Origin: Schistocerca nitens
Taxonomy: Eukaryota > Arthropoda > Insecta > Orthoptera > Acrididae
Reading direction: 5' to 3'
Assembly: GCF_023898315.1 (NCBI RefSeq)
Contig: NC_064622.1
Coordinates: forward strand, 174,674,178 to 174,738,177
Length of the DNA: 64,000 bases
The stretch's first letter is position 1; each line of letters opens with the position of its first letter. The translations under genes were made by a program, and so were the position numbers. The notes below the pieces were generated by a model. That model was not told where the DNA came from. It worked only from the letters and a program-made list of their open reading frames with translations, and did no database searches. Of this stretch, positions 44,907 to 55,849 are shown piece after piece.

Positions 44907-45215
44907 TAGTTTCCCGGCACTGTGTCTTTCCTCGTCGCGTTGATGCTCTCCAACACGGCATGTAGTTCGACAACCTTTTAAGTGGTTTGGTTTATATTTT
45001 CCTTAGAGTGGTTATTGTTCACTTGGCTGTTTTTAAGACACCAATTTCTGAAAATGTAGTTCTGCTCGTATCCTCGTCCTCGGCCGACATTTTCCATCGT
45101 TGTGCCATTGGTAGGATGGAAGGTAATTGGTTAAATTGTTAGTCGGTCCTTGGGCCGTCCCTAGTTTAGGTTGCTATCCGATTATTTAACTTCAACTCGT
45201 AGCTGCCTGTCTCAT

Positions 45216-45363
45216 TTCGGCCGAGAGGTTCTAGGCGCTACAGTCTGGAACCGCGCAACCGCTACGGTCGCAGGTTCGAATCCTGGCTCGGGCATGGATG
45301 TGTGTGATGTCCTTAGGTTAGTTAGGTTGAATTAGATGTAGGGGACTGATGACCTCAGCAGTT
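45216..45363 (+). mobile_element. tRNA-derived SINE, type I, 3'-shortened
   Basis: Head (TTCGGCCGAGAGGTTCTAGG, B-box GGTTCGAATCCTGG) and part of the body are present. The end stops after GACCTCAGCAG and runs into T's. No target duplication was identified. Confidence 0.8.
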
Positions 45364-45488
45364 TTTTTGTGTCACCTCACCTTGCATTTGTGTTGCCTTC
45401 TCAGGCCGACCCTTGAAACACATCTGAGCAACACTCGTTCTGTTCGTTTTAGATTGTGATTTTCATTTTAGTTTGAAGTATTGTGCGA

Positions 45489-46141
45489 GACCTTTAGCCG
45501 TGTATTAATTCAGTTCTTTTAAATTTTACATAATGGCCTTCAGCCGTGTTAAATTAAAATTTTGAAGATTAATTTTATTTAAAAAAATATTTCTTCCTTA
45601 AAATTTGTTCTATCTGAAATTGTTTGTAATATAGGCCCTAAGCCGTTAGTTGTTGGATGTGTTATGTGTGGCCTTCAGCCGAGGATTTACGTGAACCCCT
45701 TTTAATAAGGCCTTCAGCCGTGTGTATTCTTTAAAGGAAATTTTTTTATAAAAAGGAATGGGTTTATTTTAAATTTTTAGTCTGACTTGTTGTTAGGCCT
45801 TCAGCCGTTGTTTAAAATTTGTTTGTGGCCTTCAGCCATGCAATAAGTTAATGTTTCTTTAATTAGGCTTTTGGCCGTTCTGTTGTAAGATTAAAAAGAA
45901 ATATCTTGGTTGGAAAAAATTATTTATTAATGTGTTTTAAGTATAGTAGTCCGTCAGACATGTAGTGTAGGCCTTCAGCCGCTTATTGTTTTCAACTGAA
46001 TGGTTTTTTGTTTAATTTACCTTCTATTTTTAATTGCTTTTGATTTCTAAGCCAGGCCTACAGCCGTTCTTGTTTTTGGTGTGGTTTTGGGCCTTCAGCC
46101 CAGAAAACTTCTCAAGTTTTCCTTAACTAGGCCTTCAGCCG
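45489..46141 (+). repeat. Dispersed 12-bp motif array (GGCCTTCAGCCG), 12 copies
   Basis: Copies start at 45489, 45535, 45634, 45670, 45709, 45796, 45827, 45866, 45970, 46055, 46090 and 46130. They are separated by irregular T/A-rich spacers of 19-92 bp. Variants change mostly the middle (CTTTA, CCTAA, CTACA, TTTTG) while GGC and GCC are mostly kept, so each copy can form a 3-bp mini-hairpin. Confidence 0.85.
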
Positions 46142-46227
46142 TATTGCGTAATTGTGGTCTTTTAAAGCAATGTGTAAATAAGTGGTTCTTAGGATATAAA
46201 GTTGTTTGTTTAATTGAGCAAGTCACA

Positions 46228-46838
46228 GTAACTGTTTACGGCCCCATCCACAATCGTAACCTTATCCTGTGCGCTCTCTAAATACCTAACAACCAGGTTT
46301 CAACTATGTACAGAATAGCAAGGAGAGGTGGGCTACAGAATGGCGCAGCAACTGTCGTTGTAGGAAAGCCGGACAGGATCAGAAATCATTAGCGAGTAAG
46401 CTAATACAGTAAACTGAAGATTTACTTAACTTGCACTTCTCCAAGCATACGTACACTCACTACAACTAATGCAGTGAGAGTCCAGATATCATAATGGCAA
46501 CAACATTGAGGGTCCCTGAAGTACTGTACTCAAGAACGACGGAGATGGATCCGCGACTGGGAGGTATCTGCATAGTGTCCCATAGCGAAATGGCTCAGGG
46601 CTCAAGTGGGATGAGCGGATGCCGCTGGCCCTCCTATACTGCAGCAATACAAGGTTCTTGTAGTCCAGAACCGCTGGAGGTATGGCTCAGCGGCCGTGCT
46701 CCATTGGGTCCACCGGATCCAACATGATCGCTATCGGCGTCAGCAGAAACTTGCAATTCCATTGCTAAGACACATGGGGGGCCATATCGATACGTGATAA
46801 TACAATATTTGTATTTACCTGTTGTTGAAGAGAAGGTT
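46228..46838. other. Unassigned non-coding stretch
   Basis: I recognise no gene or repeat. The frame 46494-46727 has no known motif. Confidence 0.35.
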
Positions 46839-46840
46839 AA

Positions 46841-47248
46841 TAAGAAATACTAATCATAAAATGCAAAGAAGTAAATAAATGAAAAATGTGTGGGTTAGAA
46901 CGTAGTGTTTGCTTCTTACCTGGTATATTACTATAAGATGGTTCAAATGGCTCTGAGCACTATGGGACTCAACTGCTGTGGTCAGAAGTCCCCTAGAACT
47001 TAGAACTACTTAAACCTAACTAACCTAAGGACAGCACACAACACCCAGCCATCACGAGGCAGAGAAAATCCCTGACCCCGCCGGGAATCGAACCCGGGAA
47101 CCCGGGCGTGGGAAGCGAGAACGCTACCGCACGACCACGAGATGCGGGCTTACTATAAGAAATACGGATCATAAAATACATAGAAGTAAATAAATGAAAA
47201 ATATATGGGTTAGAACGTAGTGTTTGCTTCTTACCTGGTTTGTTACTA
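46841..47248. repeat. 93-bp tandem duplication split by a SINE
   Basis: 46841-46938 and 47156-47248 are two similar copies (TAAGAAATAC, GAAGTAAATAAATGAAAAAT, GGGTTAGAACGTAGTGTTTG, CTTCTTACCTGGT). Once the SINE is removed they are adjacent, with a period of about 93 bp. Confidence 0.82.
46939..47149 (-). mobile_element. SINE with tRNA head type III
   Basis: Minus-strand partner of 6002-6207 (B-box complement GGGAATCGAACCCGGG). It has an 11-bp target duplication (TTACTATAAGA) at 46928-46938 and 47150-47160. It landed at the junction of two tandem 93-bp units. Confidence 0.9.
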
Positions 47249-47371
47249 AGGCCACAATATCCTCTAACTATATTTTCACATTTTAATTGGATTTCACACA
47301 TTACAGAAGCATGTACAGCTCTAATATCAATAGGCAAATCACAATTCAAGGTGGCAATGACAAATATGTTT

Positions 47372-47568
47372 GCCGGCCGCGGTGGTCTCGCAGTTCTAGG
47401 CGCGCAGTCCGGAACCGTGTGACTGCTACGGTCGCAGGTTCGAATCCTGCCTCGTGCATGGATGTGTGTGATGTCCTTAGGTTAGTTAGGTTTAAGTAGT
47501 TCTACGTTCTAGGGGACTTATGACCACAGCAGTTGAGTCCCATAGTGCTCAGAGCCATTTGAACCATT
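47372..47568 (+). mobile_element. tRNA-derived SINE, type I
   Basis: Full SINE with a perfect 14-bp target duplication (TGACAAATATGTTT) at 47358-47371 and 47569-47582. Confidence 0.94.
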
Positions 47569-47582
47569 TGACAAATATGTTT

Positions 47583-49001
47583 ATTATTTCGGAAAGCATA
47601 TTCGTTTAGAAAAGCCAGCTTGTGCGACGGGCGGAGATAATGGACTGCTGCAGGGTCACTGTTTTTATCTATGATAATGCTGTATACAAATTATCCAGTC
47701 AGTAATTACTTTAAAACAAATAAAATAGTGTTTGTAATAAGTTAAAATAAAAAGGGTGTATCTTATTCATGATTAATAAGTTAGCTTCGTAAAATGAATG
47801 TATGAAGTTGGGCATCCACGATGTTCTTTTACCTACGATAGTTAAAAGTCTCTTTTATGTTAAAATTTCCTCAAATAGTAACTTCTAGCGCAAAATCTTT
47901 GAGCAGTGTCAGGTGCCGGTTAAAATCTTTTCAAACTATACCTCATTGTTCCCTGTGTAGGTACCATGCGTCGACAGGAAGGGATGTTGACTTGAGAAAT
48001 AACGTGTATGACGATGATGATTCTGTGTTCCATATGTCCTTGGCCATTATTTTAAATTGTTAGATGTAGCATCTACATAATAACGTGCTGATTGGCAATA
48101 AGCATCGAATGCTAGTAAAAAGTGAAGTAAATGACTTGGCGCATATTCCGCAAATTCGGAAACTGCACTGCGACTGTTGTAGTGGTAGTCAGAAAATGGG
48201 GAAGAGAGCAATTAGAGTGAAAATTAGCTCTTATCATAAAAAGTAGATGAATAGCTTGAGGAATCAGAAGGATAAAATTCGCTCAGTTTTGAAGCCAGCT
48301 AGCAAATATTAATATTGGCCTTTCTGGGGCACTGGATGGAGAACAGTACGGCAAGATGTAGTAGTAGTTAACGGCAAGAAGGTAACAAGAATTAAACATT
48401 CATTCGTAATTGAAACAATTTGTACAAAAAGTAGAGGGCATAGAAAAGATGCAGTAGACGGCAATTAGTTGCCCAGACATGGTCGAGCTGTTGGCCTAGC
48501 CAGAGAACGTTTCGCGTGATCGGTGACTCGGTCACACATGTCTCTGATTTTGACTATAAATGCTATCCTTTCGAGAGCTGCGCTGCGGTCCCGAGTGACG
48601 TGGTCTGAGAGGTGAAATATTATGGTTCGCTTCAGATCGAAAGTTTGCGAACGTACGCAGGGGCACTCGAATTGCCAATTGTATACAGGATCTCCAGAAG
48701 TCGACAAATGAGAGAAATACGAATTTCATATACGAGATAGATCCACGACCAAAGCTATGAGCCGTTGAAAGTAATGTACACAAAGGCTGTAATACGAGAA
48801 AAGTATTTCTTGTTCCTACCATCGTATCAGATCTGCAACAGATAGATATAATTATATTGTTTATAGCTTCTAAAATTCTAAACATTTTGCAAGTTTCATC
48901 ATGTCTATTTCCGTGTTCATAGGCAGTACATACATCGCATTTCTGAAACTCATACTACTCCGACTGTTATGGCTGACCACAGGTGAATATTAATATAAAT
49001 A
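47583..49001. other. Unassigned non-coding stretch
   Basis: I recognise no gene or repeat. Frames at 48465-48885 (minus) are short and overlapping. Confidence 0.4.
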
Positions 49002-49292
49002 CTTTGACCCACAAAATATCACAACACCAAGAAGGAATTGTGCGACATAAAAGAAAGTTGTTGGACGTGCTTTTACATATAAAGATGATGTCTATTAAAA
49101 TTTTGCGCCAGTCGTGTAAAACTGGTGCTAGTGCGTCGCTATGAAGATGCAAATCAGATTTGCTTTAAATACACGCTGTAACGTTCGTGAGCGTTAGTTA
49201 CCTTTGACATAGAGTGGTGAGTCGATGTTAGTCAAGAAAGCCTTTAGGGCGACAAACATACCGTTAGCAACATCTCACTGAGTTTGAATGAG

Positions 49293-49493
49293 CCGGCCGA
49301 AGTGGCCGTGCGGTTAAAGGCGCTGCAGTCTGGAACCGCAAGACCGCTACGGTCGCAGGTTCGAATCCTGCCTCGGGCATGGATGTTTGTGATGTCCTTA
49401 GGTTAGTTAGGTTTAACTAGTTCTAAGTTCTAGGGGACTAATGACCTCAGCAGTTGAGTCCCATAGTGCTCAGAGCCATTTGAACCATTTTTT
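49293..49493 (+). mobile_element. tRNA-derived SINE, type I, in Tc1
   Basis: Full SINE with a perfect 14-bp target duplication (TGAGTTTGAATGAG) at 49279-49292 and 49494-49507. It is nearly identical to 8505-8707. Confidence 0.95.
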
Positions 49494-50635
49494 TGAGTTT
49501 GAATGAGGCCTTGTAATAGGGCTACGAGAAACTGGATGTTCCTTCTGCGATACTGCAGAAAGGCTTGGCAGGAATGTAGCCACTGATCATGGTCGCTGGA
49601 AGCGGTGGTTACGAAAATGTATGATGGAAATTGGACCGGGCTCCGGACGACCACGTGGCACTACCGAGAGGGAAGACTGTCGTGTTCGGCATATGGCCTT
49701 GGCGCACCACACTGGCTATGTAGCAGCAATTCCAGCAACAATTGGCACCACAATGACACAACGAACTCTTACAAATCAGTTACTTCGACGTCAGCTCCGA
49801 GCCTTGTAGCTTACATTCCACTTCCCGCAAACCACCGCCATTTGCGCCTTCAGTGATGCCAATCGGAAGCTCATTGGAGGGCGGGGTGGAGATGTCTTGT
49901 GTTTTCTGACGAAAGCTGGTTCTGCCTCGGTGCCAGCAATGGCAATGTGTTGGTTAAAAGATGATCAGTTGAGGGCTTGTAACGGACTTGCCTGTGTGTT
50001 AGGCGCACTGGACCTACACCTGAAGTTGTGGTCTGGGATGTGATTTCGTATGGCAGCAGGAGCACTCTCGTGGTTATCCCACTCACGCTGACTGCAAAAT
50101 TGTGCGTCGGTCTTGCGATTCGGCCTGTTGTGCTCCCGTTCATGAACAGCAGTGCAGTGTGTGTTTTCCTACAGGATAACGTTCGTTCACATACCGCTGT
50201 TGTAACCCAATATGCTCTACAGAGTGTCGACATGTTGTCTTGGCCTGCTCGATCACCGGATCTGTCTCCAATCGCACACGTATGGAGCATCATCGAATTA
50301 CAACTCCAGTTTCACCCACGACCAGCATTAGCCAGCCCTGTATTGACTGACCAAACACAATAGGCATGGAGCTCCATCTCATAAACTTACATCCGGCACG
50401 TGTAAAACACAATGCATGCACGTTTGCATGCTTGCATTCAGTATTCTGGAGAATACACCCATTATTAATGTACCAACGTTTCACATTGAAACGCTTGTTT
50501 GAATACATCGGGAAACCAACTGGTCCGAGAGCTTGTAAGAACATTACCAGTATAAGAGAGAGTGAGTCAGTTTCAACGAGACTGGCTATCATCCATCAGT
50601 TTAGTGCTGCTGGTGATCTGTACAGAAGTTCTACA

Positions 50636-51028
50636 TCTACATACATACTTCGCAATCCACCATACGGTGAGTGGCGGAGGGTACCTTCTACCACAACTAG
50701 CATCTTCTCTCCCTGTTCCACTCCCAAACAGAACGAGGGAAAAATGACTGCCTATATGCCTCTATACGAGCCCTATCTCTCTTATCTTATCTTTGTAGTC
50801 TTTCCGCGAAATGTAAGTTGGCGGCAGTAAAATTGTACTGCAGTCAGCCTCAAATGCTGGTTCTCTAAATTTACTCAGTAGTGATTCACGAAAAGAACGC
50901 CTCCTTTCCTCTAGAGACTCCCACCCGAGCTCCTGAAACATTTCCGTAACATTCGCGTGATGATCAAACCTACCAGTAACAAATCTAGCAGCCCGCCTCT
51001 GAATTGCTTCTATGTCATCCTTCAGTGG
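50636..51028 (-). mobile_element. LINE 3'-end fragment in Tc1
   Basis: The complement of the last 400 bp or so of the LINE at 51165-55408 (shared GGCGTTCTTTTCGTGAATCA, CATTTGAGGCTGACT and CGCGAAATG/TACATTTCGCGG blocks), with its TGTAGATGTAG tail. It is heavily 5'-truncated. DNA at 50497-50635 beyond the tail may belong to the same insertion, because the ACTTCTGTACAGATC word also follows the tail at 55391. Confidence 0.8.
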
Positions 51029-51532
51029 CTTATCTCTCGCTAACTTTAACCTGTGATCCTGAAATGTTAATCACTTAAATACGTTATTTCGACAAACGAA
51101 TTCCCGAAATTTTGTTACTCTATATTAATCATTTTTTGATGTAGCGCTTCTTTCCGTCAGTGTATTTGCTTATTATTTCAAACTTACGTTAATATTTACT
51201 GGTATCAATGTGTTTCTCAGTTCTGACACCAAGAGACGAATCAGTAATACGTGCAATTCAAAAATGTGCATCAAACTGGTAGCCACGAACAGACCAGACC
51301 TCATCGACGGTGTCAGTGTTGAGACAGGGATTAGTGATCATGATGTTGTCATTATGACTATGGTTAAGAAAGTTAAAATGTCGGTCAAGAAGGCTAGGAG
51401 AGTATTCTCACTACAAAGAGCAGATAAGCAGTTGTTAGCATCCCACTTAGTAAATGAATCGACTTCATTTACTTCCGGTATGATGGACGTGGAAGAATTA
51501 TGGGCAAATTTTAAACACATTGTAAATCACGC

Positions 51533-51666
51533 GCTACGGTCCAGGTTCGAATCCTGCCTCGGGCATGGATGTGTGTGATGTCCTTAGGTTAGTTAGGTTT
51601 AATTAGTTCTAAGTTCTAGGCGACTGATGACCTCAGCAGTTAAGTCGCATAGTGCTTAGAGCCATT
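51533..51666 (+). mobile_element. Type I SINE, 5'-truncated, in LINE
   Basis: Only the B-box end of the head (GGTTCGAATCCTGCCTCGGG) and the 3' body remain. A perfect 12-bp target duplication (TGTAAATCACGC) at 51521-51532 and 51667-51678 shows that it was truncated at insertion. Confidence 0.93.
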
Positions 51667-52528
51667 TGTAAATCACGCATTGGACAAGTAGGTGCCGAAA
51701 AAGTGGATTACGGACGGAAAAGATCCACCGTGGTTTAACAGCGCAATTCGGAGAATGCTCAGGAAGCAAAGGCAGTTGCACTCGCGGTACAACAAAGATC
51801 GGGAGAATGAGGACATGCAAAAGTTAGTAGAGATTCGTGCTGCTGTAAAAAGAGCGATGCGCGAAACATTCAACCACTACCACCATCATACTTTAGCAAA
51901 AGATCCTGCTGAAAACCCAAGGAAATTCTGGTCTTACGTAAAATCGGTAAGCGGGTCGAAGGCTTCCATCCAGTCACTCACTGATCAGTCTGGCCTGGCA
52001 ACGGGAGACAGCAAAACGAAAGCTGAAATTTTAAATTTAGCATTTGAGAAATCTTTCACGCCGTTTGAGTCTCGTATAGATTCCCGTATGGAGGACATGG
52101 TGATAGACATCCCTGGGGTTGTGAAGCAGCTGAATGGGTTTAAAATAAATAAATCGCAAGGTCCTGATGGGATTCCAGTTCGGTTTTACAGAGAGTACTC
52201 TACTGCATTGGCTCCTTACTTATCTTGCATTTATCGCGCATCTCCTGCCCAACGTAAAGTCCCTAGCGACTGGAAAAAAGCGCAGGTGACGCCTGTATAG
52301 AAGAAGGGTAGAAGGACGGATCCTCAAAATTACAGACCAATATCCTTAACATCGGTTTGTTGCAGGATTCTCGAACATATTCTCAGTTCGAATATAATGA
52401 ATTTCCTTGAGACAGAGAAGTAGGTGTCCATGCATCAACACGGTAGAAAGCATCGCTCCTGCGAAACGCAACTCGCCCTTTTTTCACATGATATCTTGCG
52501 AACCATGGGTGAAGGATATCAGACGGAT

Positions 52529-54299
52529 TGTAACACCATAGCTCTAATGCTGTAATGATTTATTTTGCTTTTTGTTCATTTTATGTTTCATCATTGAGCT
52601 TCTGTAAATGTGTTTGATTGAATAGATAACACAAAATTGTATACTCATTTCTTTGTACAAACTTTGACTTCATGTTTTGGTTCAATACAAAGTAGTGTAT
52701 CTACAATTTATATTCTTTGTCCCATTTGGAGGGAACAAAACTTACTGTATATAATTGTAATTTTGTGTGAATAATTTTTGGTAGAAGTGTCAATATGTGA
52801 AAATGTTCTGTCTTATTTAATGTATTTGTTTGCTGTTATGTAAACTGCTGACCTTCACTTAGGGCTCTTAGTTAGTCTGTATGTAAAAGGTGTAGTGGTT
52901 CCCCTCGGGAACGGAACTGTGTAGCGCGCGCAAATTGTGGTTGGCCTAGGTGGAAAAGGTGGAACTGGTAGTCAGTCGTGAACAAGCAACGAGTCGGGGA
53001 CGAGCCAGCAGTCTGAGATAAGCTACGAGTCCGTGCGCTGCCGTGCAAAAGTTGAATAGTGCTGGTTCCGAGAGAGGCTTTTCTGTTATTTTCCAATGCC
53101 TCGGATGGGTGGATAAATAGCTGGGCTATTCTGGAATGCGTATCTATCTTCGCCACCAAGAAATGACAGAGCCCAGCAATTCTGCCTGCAAATCCACCTA
53201 CCAACATGCAGTTGCCACCACATTGCGCAATCATTGCAACGTAATGATTATAAGGATGTACAGTGAAGGATCAGCTTAATGGATGTGTTATTATGCTGAA
53301 ATATAAGGTAATGTGTATCTGAATTTATGTACCTACCTTGATTTTTCTCCTCATCATAACACCTCTTAGGGTCCTCTCCGTTTGAAGTAAAGTGATTACC
53401 GAGTGTCCTTACTGAAAGTACGTTAAAATTCCAGTTTTCTAATTAATGCCTCTTGAACGTAGTAAAGTTAAAGTTAATGTGGCAAGAAAGTGAGTTAGAG
53501 TTAATGATGCTTGCTGAAAATAACATTCTTAGTAAAAATGCTTATTAATGTTTTGTTGCCAACTTCAAATTAAAATTTCTCAAGACTGAGGCTTATAACG
53601 TTTTGCTTAGTAAATGATCACATTATTGTCTGTAATAAATCCTAAAAGGTGAGTCAGTTTCTTGCAATTTGGTCAGTATTGTGTTTCGCAGTAGTAAAAG
53701 TGAGAAAGCTGCTGTTGTGAAACTTTATATATTCATGTTTGCTAAGTGTTTGTGTATCTTGTGCATTAGAAGTGCATGTTAATAGTAATATTATAAAGAC
53801 CATTCACTTTATGTAAGCCCTGAAAGTGATAGTGTTTTTTTCTGTACGTGTTATAACTGTGCAAATAGTTTTTTTGTGCTGCTCCAGTCGTTAGCTTCTA
53901 TCTTAAAACATAGGTGTGTCAGAATTCATTGCACTCGTGTGTGGCCAAGTTTAGGTTGTGTTTGTCTGTTATAGTTACTTATACCTATTTTCCTTATCGA
54001 GGATGTTAATCTTTCTCTTGCCTAGTTAGGCTGGCGGCCGTTTTCTTTATCCGTTGAACAGTGCAAATAGGCAAAATTACGTTTGGTACTGTTTTAAATA
54101 TTTACGTAATTCTAATTTTCATTTCCGATAAGCCACTTCCGTTGGGTACAACACGGTCAATTTAACAAAATTCCTCTCAGAGGGTAACACTGCTCTGTTG
54201 ATTTGCACTATAATTGCTTTTACAAAAGAGCTAAATGTCACAACCTGTTTCTAGCATTGAGGTTATGGTGCAGTAATAACAGCAGTTAGGAGTGTTATA
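52529..54299 (+). mobile_element. Solo LTR, about 1.77 kb, inside the LINE
   Basis: This AT-rich insertion interrupts the RT region of the LINE. It starts TGTAACAC and ends with an imperfect inverse of it, and it is flanked by GGAT at 52525-52528 and 54300-54303. Short inverted ends, a 4-bp target duplication and the absence of any internal coding region fit a solo LTR left after recombination. The family (Ty3/Gypsy- or BEL-type) is not determined. It is younger than the LINE it broke. Confidence 0.7.
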
Positions 54300-55408
54300 G
54301 GATGCCATATTCCTTGACTTCCGGAAAGCGTTTGACTCGGTGCCCCACTGCAGACTCCTAACTAAGGTACGAGCATATGGGATTGGTTCCCAATTACGTG
54401 AGTGGCTCGATGACTTCTTAAGTAATAGAACACAGTACGTTGTCCTCGATGGTGAGTGTTCATCGGAGGTGAGGGTATCATCTGGAGTGCCCCAGGGAAG
54501 TGTGGTAGGTCCGCTGTTGTTTTCTTACATAAATGATCTTTTGGATAGGGTGGATAGCAATGTGCGGCTGTTTGCTGATGATGCTGTGGTGTACGGGGAG
54601 GTGACGTCGTTGAGTGACTGTAGGAGGATACAAGATGACTTGGACAGGATTTCTGATTGGTGTAAAGAACGACAGCTAACTTTAAATATAGATAAATGTA
54701 AACTAATGCAGATGAATAGGAAAAAGAATCCTGTAATGTTTGAATACTCCATTAGTAGTGTAGCGCTTGACACAGTCACGTCGATTAAGTATTTGGGCGT
54801 AATATTGCAGAGCGATATGAAGTGGGACAAGCATGTAATGGCAGTTGTGGGGAAGGCGGATAGTCGTCTTCGGTTCATTGGTAGAATTTTGGCAAGATGT
54901 GGTTCATCTGTAAAGGAGACCGCTTATAAAACACTGATACGACCTATTCTTGAGTACTTCTCGAGTGTTTGGGATCCCTATCAGATCGCATTGAAGGACG
55001 ACATAGAAGCAATTCAGAGGCGGGCTGCTAGATTTGTTACTGGTAGGTTTGATCATCACGCGAATGTTACGGAAATGTTTCAGGAGCTCGGGTGGGAGTC
55101 TCTAGAGGAAAGGAGGCGTTCTTTTCGTGAATCACTACTGAGTAAATTTAGAGAACCAGCATTTGAGGCTGACTACAGTACAATTTTACTGCCGCCAACT
55201 TACATTTCGCGGAAAGACTACAAAGATAAGATAAGAGAGATTAGGGCTCGTACAGAGGCATATAGGCAGTCATTTTTCCCTCGTTCTGTTTGGGAGTGGA
55301 ACAGGGAGAGAAGATGCTAGTTGTGGTAGAAGGTACCCTCCGCCACACACCGTATGGTGGATTGCGAAGTATGTATGTAGATGTAGATGTAGAACTTCTG
55401 TACAGATC

Positions 55409-55840
55409 CCGCTAGACCACCGCGGCCGGCCGCTCGTTGTCGCGCCTTACCTCGTGCAACACAGCTATTTTTCTACTTCTCTGTTCCATTCGCGAATTGT
55501 GAGTGGAAAGGACGGCTTTCCATAAACCTCAAATGCTTCGTGATCATGTTGCGAAATGTACGAGGTGTATGGAAACACCCTTCTTGGGAAGACGCTCTCA
55601 AAATTTTAACAGTAGAAAGCCCTCTGACATACATCGTCTCCCTGGTAGCACCCACCATTCTACACAGCCTGAAAAAAAGGGAATATATTACTGTGTCGTA
55701 GTATCTTCGTACATGTACAGACTGTCTGCGAGTCTGCTGCAGTTCTCTGTGACAGGTAGCCATAGAGCGCACCAAAGTTTCCTGGTAATGGCCTGGTAAT
55801 GTTACAAGGAGCGTGAATAGCCGCATACGTTCAGTGACCA
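55409..55840. other. Unassigned stretch, possible LINE remnant
   Basis: About 25 bp at 55410-55432 resemble the tRNA-head end of a type I SINE. The minus frame 55473-55841 ends in sequence resembling a LINE C-terminus (SQFANGTEK), but the evidence is weak. Confidence 0.25.
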
Positions 55841-55849
55841 CTATGAAGA

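Larger units (their letters stand above)
42917..46227 (+). mobile_element. Possible solo LTR, about 1.6 kb before insertions
   Basis: The segment begins TGTGACCGC and ends AAGTCACA, a six-base inverted terminus of LTR type. It is interrupted by the transposon at 43359-44906 and the SINE at 45216-45363. The two outer parts are T-rich to mixed and contain the 12-copy motif array at 45489-46141. No internal retroelement domain and no clear target duplication are seen, so the LTR reading is an inference. Confidence 0.35.
49002..51162 (+). mobile_element. Tc1-like element, sister of 15765-17571
   Basis: The same family as 15765-17571: GAAGGAATTGTGCGACATAA near the left end, the right end matching TTTCCGTCAGTG, and a TA following at 51163-51164. 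Broken plus-strand frames include VWDVISYGSRSTLVVIPLTL, LQDNVRSHTAVVTQ and LSWPARSPDLSPIAHVW. A SINE (49293-49493) and a LINE tail (about 50636-51028, with extra DNA from about 50497) interrupt it. Non-functional. Confidence 0.85.
51165..55408 (+). mobile_element. CR1/L2-like LINE, 5'-truncated, with nested SINE and LTR
   Basis: Coding remnants run from the end of an endonuclease (VATNRPDLIDGV, ETGISDHDVV, about 51270-51360) through linker (KDPPWFNSAIRRMLRKQRQL) to RT. Early RT blocks (SQGPDGIPVRFYREY, NYRPISLTSVCCRILEH) lie before 52528. RT resumes at 54304 with FLDFRKAFDSVPH, SGVPQGSVVGPLLFSYIND and the catalytic VRLFADDAVVYG at about 54567. The tail holds RPILEYFSSVWDPYQ and SFFPRSVWEWNRE. 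It ends in a TGTAGATGTAGATGTAGA repeat. The RT part after the LTR is open for 326 codons (54340-55320). It lies directly beside the Tc1 element at 49002-51162. The 5' border is approximate. Confidence 0.85.

Noticed and set aside
51210-51578. 122-codon frame as a host gene
   Set aside because: Its first part is LINE endonuclease sequence, and its end is created by reading into a SINE.
54340-55320. 326-codon open frame as a functional gene
   Set aside because: It is the central and 3' RT part of a LINE that is 5'-truncated and split by an LTR. It is not an independent gene.
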